Of a stretch of DNA of 64,000 nt, positions 59,335 through 64,000 are shown piece after piece; positions within the stretch are counted from its first letter, which is position 1, and each line of letters opens with the position of its first letter. Source of the DNA: Caprella mutica (taxonomy: Eukaryota; Arthropoda; Malacostraca; Amphipoda; Caprellidae). The position numbers and the translations under genes were made by a program. The stretch is from assembly GCA_947561585.1 (NCBI GenBank), contig CANNZV010001437.1, forward strand, positions 90,532-154,531, given 5' to 3'. Under the pieces are notes generated by a model. That model was given only the letters and a program-made list of their open reading frames with translations. It was not told the DNA's origin and made no database searches.

Positions 59335-60290
59335 TGACCAGAGTTCGTTATACACTTTAAGAAGATGGTTCAAATGAAGTTCAGGCGACTTTATGAGCAT
59401 GAGATAATGTATTTGGTCTGGGCCTGGAGATGAGTTTTTGGCAGATGATAAAAGCAGAATAGAGTTCAGTGAATTGGAAATTGCAATTAATGGAGTTATC
59501 TTCATGGAAGGTAATGTCAGTTTCATTGGAAGACTGAATTTGCTTGAGCATTGGTGAACTGTTTCTGTAGCTTGACGTTTCTACAAGGGTTTCAGCGAGA
59601 ACGTTAGCTATGTCTTTTGTCGATGTTATTTTTCTATTTTTATGTTGTAGAAAGGCTATCTTACGTGGATGATATCCTCGTATTCTTCGTAGTTTTTCGT
59701 AAATTTGCGACATGGGAGTGTCATTTTTCATATTGATCGAATACTCATGGAATTCTGTTTGTTTGGCATTTTTTACAGTATTCTTAGTTAATGCTCTCTG
59801 CCTCTTCCAAGCTATCTTCTTCTATACAATTCCTGTTCTTCTGTATCTGCTGTACAGCCTCTCTCTCTCTTTCCTTTCAGTGACGCTTACGTTCTTCATT
59901 TCAGTATGGAACTGGAAAATATCTAATGATTTTACTTTTGGGAATATGTCTATCTGATGCGATGAATAGTCTGTTATAAATATCTTCAATGGTGAAATTA
60001 AAATAATTTATCACAGCATCAGGGGGATTTTCGTTCCACACTGTGTCGGTTGAATACTCAAACCACTTTGCCTTCTTCAGGTTGTATCTTGATGTTTCTC
60101 TGTAATCATAAGCAGATCGTGTGGTCAGAATAATGAGGATGGGGCAGTGATCACTGGACAAAACAGACTCCAGCACACTCCAATCAAGAAAAGTGCTCAA
60201 AGGGGAATCACAGATTGAAAGATCTATACAGGACCCAGATTCATGAGTTGGTCTTAATTTATTGAGGCAATTCATCTGAAGATGCAATTA
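59335..60290 (-). pseudogene. LINE fragment 1: endonuclease tail to RT start
   Basis: Minus strand: SGSCIDLSICDSPLSTFLDW and SDHCPILI (endonuclease end, 60287-60100). The linker follows, then KNSSPGPDQIHYLMLIKSPE (the SPGPDxIxYxMLK motif opening a LINE RT) and LLKVYNELWS near 59345. Frames shift several times. It belongs to a Jockey/CR1-like lineage different from fragment 2, as both contain an endonuclease tail. Confidence 0.75.
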
Positions 60291-60299
60291 AGTTTCTGT

Positions 60300-60440
60300 T
60301 AGCAATTAAGTTTCCTCTTTGGTCAGAGCAACGTCGTAGACACTGTGGCTGATTTTTGCATCATTTCTTGGTGGGGCCGAAAGCCAAGCATTGCTTACAG
60401 AGCATTGGCATATCTTGAATGCATAGGGCAGCAGAGGGAA
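60300..60440 (-). pseudogene. LINE ORF1 zinc-knuckle remnant
   Basis: Minus strand: MPMLCKQCLAFGPTKK, a stop, then CKNQPQCLRRCSDQ. It matches the RCFKCQxFGHTKKxC...CxxC spacing of LINE ORF1 zinc knuckles, with the first His lost. It lies directly upstream of the endonuclease tail, so most of the endonuclease is deleted. Confidence 0.55.
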
Positions 60441-60560
60441 AGGTGACGTTTTGATTTGGATGTAGGAGGTGTGGGGTGGTATTGCAGACAGAGGGAGCTA
60501 GGAAAAATCACGAGGTTAGCTGTACTGGAGGCACTGGTATGGAGTTAGGTAGAAGGGAAT

Positions 60561-60803
60561 GTGGGTGGCGTGGGACGGAGGAATCAAGGAGTAATTACGC
60601 TAGGTATGTTAGGGGATGTTGTGAAAGAAGTAACAATGGTAGCAGTAGTGGTAGCAGGTCCTGCAGCCGTAACCAAGGGGAGGGTGGCGATGTGCAGCGT
60701 CTGTGAGCGGACGCTGTCTTATGCCAACATGGCCAGGCACCAGGAGAGATGTCGGGTTTGGAACCAGGGAGGGGAGCCAGATCCCGATGAGGGTGTCGGC
60801 TGA
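60561..60803 (+). other. Small frame with a C2HC finger-like motif
   Basis: A GC-rich plus-strand frame ending MCSVCERTLSYANMARHQERC, a C-x2-C-x11-H-x3-C pattern. No partner exons were seen. It may be part of a retroelement or a decayed exon; alternatively the pattern is accidental. Confidence 0.25.
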
Positions 60804-60809
60804 TTTGGA

Positions 60810-61468
60810 TTTGAACCCAAGCTAGAGAAATTAGATACGAAGATATACCTAATACAACTTCATGAACAGTACAATAAAGTGGGGGTCACTTAGGCCCCCT
60901 AATACCGTTTATACCTTGTTTAAACCGTGCCTAATGCCTAAAGCTTGGAAGATTTTACATGTGTCACCTTGAACAAGATAATATAAAAAACAAGGAATTT
61001 CAATTTTCCGGCACCAGTAAAATGCGGTAGAGGGAACGGTGAAAATCCCCCTCTTAATTATGTAGAAAAGAAAACAGAGTCTCACACACTAAATATCTAA
61101 CACTTACCAATTTCTATTTGGTGTGCGAGAAATAGTCTATTCAGTTGCGACAATAATTCATCTAAATTTGTATCAATACTTTTTTAATTAGAAAAAAGTC
61201 TGAAATAGATAGAAAAGATTTGGTAAATCAAATAGGGTTGCATTAAATTAGAACGCAGATAATTATAAATTATAATCAATTCTATTGTAAGTACAAGGAA
61301 AGATTTTTTAGTTTGTTGTAAGTTAAGATTTTGCATACAGTAACGTATTCCCGAAGCATTTTGGAAGGTTCATCATTCATTGGTGAACTGGTGAAATGAC
61401 TAGGATTTCATTACAGAAAGGTACTAAAACGATAAAGAAAAATAAACACTTACTGCGACACGGTCTAT
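60810..61468. other. Stretch with no gene seen
   Basis: AT-rich from about 61040. Nothing recognised on either strand. Confidence 0.4.
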
Positions 61469-62201
61469 CGAACTGCCCATGACCGGAAAATTCGTCCACG
61501 AAAAATTCGTTCTCGGAAAATTCGTTCATTAAACCTAAAATAATGTCAATTTAAATGGAACAAAGTGTTAGGATAACTGTTTTGGTATAAGGTAATTTAA
61601 TGTATGTAGGTGATAGTACATAGTTAATCTACTTTGTTGCACCCATTATTAAGTTTGATGTACTGCAAAATTCATGATTGTTAAAAAAAACATTAAGATT
61701 GATAGATATATAATAGATTTTATCAACTTAATTTAAGATTAAGTTAATACACCTGAAGATGTTGTTGGCGTTAGTGAAAATTTATGTGAGGATGTTAATT
61801 GAGTTTTTAAACTAGTTTGTAGCTACGTACATTGGAATAAAACAGGGAAGACGAAATCAACGCGAAAACCCGTTATATTCAATTGAATTTTGGAATGTTC
61901 AAGAAATAGCATCCTAATATTTGGTAGAAGAGTTGACCCTAACTAAAAGAATTGGAACAAAGAGAGGTGTCACACAGCGTAAAAGTCCAAAACATCGAGA
62001 TATCGTCGAACAAATATAAAGCTAGTATTGCAATGCACTCCGAATGAAACAGAATTTTTTGCGACAAATGTTGCATTGCTGAAAATGTCCAGCTGTTCAA
62101 TTTAAATATTTGATTAGGTTATTTTTTTCTTTTTGATTTTTAATGATAGATAACATAATATATTAGCTACATAGAATAGATTCTTCATCAACAGTTATAA
62201 C

Positions 62202-63609
62202 TAGGGTTGTGACGTGGCATTAAACGCATGGTGCATTCATGCCGCATGCACCTATTCCTAAATGCATGGTGCATGCACTCCACATGCACTTATTCTTAAA
62301 AGCAGGCTACATTCATACAATATTCATGCATTTTCTATTTAATCACATTCTGCATATTTTTCTAGTCACAAAATGCGATGCTACTGAGATATAAGCGATT
62401 TTTTTTTTTTTTTTTTTGCCGTTATGTTATTGTTATTAGAGTTTTACTTGGTTTCATCTGCATGTTTACGGTACTATTTAAATTAATTTAATATTCACTA
62501 TTTAGTATACTTGACTAAGGTAATACAAACTAAAAGTTTCCCTCTGTACTGAGAAATTTTAAAAGATAAATAAAAGCTGAATTATTGTTTCATTTAATAT
62601 AACGTTTTCCACTCCAAAACTTTTATACCTATAAATATTTCATAAAAGACAGTTTAGATATTTAATATCTGAAATTTTTTATATATAGTCCTGCTTACAC
62701 TTTTTTACATGCAAAGAAAATGGTGAAAAAAGAGGACTAACTAACCTAAATGTAAATACAAAATGAATGCAATACACCTTTAATAGCATGTTACAGAGCT
62801 TAAGTGCATGCTTTCAAGGCATACGTGCATGCTTTTAAGGCATACGTGCATGCTTTCAAGGCATACGTGCATGCTTTCAAGGCATACGTGCATGCTTTTA
62901 AGGCATACGTGCATGCTTTCAAGGCATACGTGCATGCTTTCAAGGCATACGTGCATGCTTTTAAGGCATACGTGCATGCTTTCAAGACATAAGTACATGC
63001 TTTTAAGGCATACGTGCATGCTTTTAAGGCATACGTGCATGCTTTTAAGGCATACGTGCATGCTTTCAAGGCATAAGTGCATGCTTTTAAGGCATACGTG
63101 CATGCTTTCAAGGCATACGTGCATGCTTCCAAGGCATAAGTGCATGCTTTTAAGGCATACGTGCATGCTTTCAAGGCATACGTGCATGCTTTCAAGGCAT
63201 ACGTGCATGCTTTCAAGGCATAAGTGCATGCTTTTAAGGCATACGTGCATGCTTTCAAGGCATACGTGCATGCTTTCAAGGCATACGTGCATGCTTTTAA
63301 GGCATACGTGCATGCTTTCAAGGCATAAGTGCATGCTTTTAAGGCATACGTGCATGCTTTCAAGGCATACGTGCATGCTTTCAAGGCATAAGTGCATGCT
63401 TTCAAGGCATAAGTGCATGCTTTCAAGGCATAAGTGCATGCTTTTAAGGCATACGTGCATGCTTTCAAGGCATACGTGCATGCTTTTAAGGCATAAGTGC
63501 ATGCTTTTAAGGCATACGTGCATGATTTTCAGAGCATACGACATGGTTTTTAGAGCATAAGTACATTGCTTTTATGACATGTTTTTTAGTGCATGATGTC
63601 ACAACCCTA
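62202..63609. mobile_element. hAT-type element carrying a 21-bp minisatellite
   Basis: 8-bp target duplication GTTATAAC (62194-62201 and 63610-63617). Inverted ends TAGGGTTGTGAC. 1408 bp, no transposase. A 21-bp array fills about half of it. Subterminal GCATGCAC motifs at 62250-62290 resemble the array unit, which may have arisen from them. Confidence 0.82.
62806..63545. repeat. 21-bp tandem array, about 35 copies
   Basis: Unit GTGCATGCTTTCAAGGCATAC with C/T and C/A variants at two sites. Since 21 is a multiple of 3, several frames on both strands stay open, giving 7-residue repeat peptides. These are repeat artefacts, not proteins. Confidence 0.94.
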
Positions 63610-63749
63610 GTTATAACTGCTGAACATATGTGTTATTTTCATCTAAAAAGATTTTAAACGACTGCAATTATCAGTTATATATAAATATTGTCTTTCTTTC
63701 TATTCAAAATTTAAGAAAACGGACGAATTTTCCTAGCTCCCAAACTGCC

Positions 63750-64000
63750 AGTATTATACCCAATTATTGTTATAATTAAGGCTCGGATATTGGAGCGTTT
63801 ATAAGATAAATGCCACTAGCGCTCATAATGCTCCAAACGCTATAAACGCCCCAAAATGCTCAAAACGCCCCAAAATGCTCCATATGTACTCTGGTTGACT
63901 TCTTTTGCGCACCAAGATTGAGTAATGTCAAATAACTGTATCATTCTTACCGGGTGGACAACTGCACTTTTAAGTGTATTTAATGGTTCATGATCGAACT
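63750..64000. repeat. Short GCTCCAAACGCT repeats at the right edge
   Basis: Near 63780-63880 short motifs of the form AACGCCCCAAAATGCTC and GGAGCGTTTATA recur in both orientations. This may be another small inverted-repeat element, but it is too short to define. Confidence 0.35.

Larger units (their letters stand above)
61478..63740. mobile_element. Foldback-like element FB5 (GGAAAATTCGTCC arms)
   Basis: Flanks CGAACTGCC (61469-61477) and CAAACTGCC (63741-63749) agree at 8 of 9. Left: leader CATGACC, then GGAAAATTCGTCCACG and two more units. Right, inverted: leader GGAGCTA then GGAAAATTCGTCC. The right leader resembles AGAGCTA of FB1. Without the nested hAT element it is about 0.85 kb. Confidence 0.75.

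Noticed and set aside
62780..63560. Long open frames of up to 254 codons on both strands with 7-residue repeats
   Set aside because: They follow from a 21-bp tandem repeat whose length is a multiple of 3. Several frames on both strands are open at once and there is no non-repeat coding sequence.

Overview
This is eukaryotic, AT-rich nuclear DNA, very probably from an insect. The signs are GT-AG introns, a tandem pair of arthropod-type ionotropic receptor (IR) genes, a piggyBac transposon, a Ty1/copia element with an initiator-Met-type primer site, non-LTR remnants and many TTAA, TA and 8-bp-TSD DNA transposons. I cannot name the species. Nothing bacterial (operons, Shine-Dalgarno sites, CRISPR) was seen.

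Host genes: the window is built on a tandem duplication with a period of about 20 kb, all on the minus strand. Each unit carries a divergent chemosensory IR of the ionotropic glutamate receptor superfamily. Gene A (16009-22011) and gene B (34195-43611) each keep 11 downstream exons of identical lengths (58, 95, 91, 159, 86, 68, 215, 156, 107, 155, 74 bp). Both are open through all of them, with good splice sites. Gene 0 (480-2343) shows only its first exons; its homology to the other units stops near position 385. Upstream and downstream flanks are also shared between units, although cut up by insertions.

Mobile DNA by region. 2.5-6 kb: foldback repeats, including a 1.1-kb hairpin with a TTAA MITE at its centre. 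6.7-7.3 kb: degenerate minisatellite. 7.43-11.86 kb: a TTAA MITE of about 413 bp split by two foldback elements, one with an arm expanded to about 139 copies of a 16-bp unit. 12.2-12.8 kb: LINE reverse-transcriptase remnant. 22.5-25.9 kb: TTAA MITE next to a complete piggyBac (TTAA, 13-bp inverted ends, intact-looking two-exon transposase). 26.7-27.9 kb: TTAA MITE. 30.3-32.2 kb: foldback element with a nested Tc1/mariner-type element. 35.5-40.1 kb: foldback, MITE and pogo-like elements inside gene B introns. 42.5-42.9 kb: mariner transposase relic. 44-48.7 kb: MITEs of several families. 49.25-53.07 kb: copia element missing protease and integrase. 55.4-57.4 kb: two minisatellites. 57.5-58.6 kb: foldback element. 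58.8-60.4 kb: two adjoining LINE fragments. 61.5-63.7 kb: foldback element containing a hAT element that itself holds a 21-bp minisatellite.

The most interesting structure is a set of five foldback-like elements. Their inverted ends are arrays of a 15-16-bp unit starting GG(A/T)(A/C)AA, capped by a 7-8-nt leader and flanked by 9-bp target-site duplications. No coding partner is visible here. This resembles Drosophila FB elements or Mutator-like foldbacks, but the arm sequences differ between subfamilies while the architecture stays constant.
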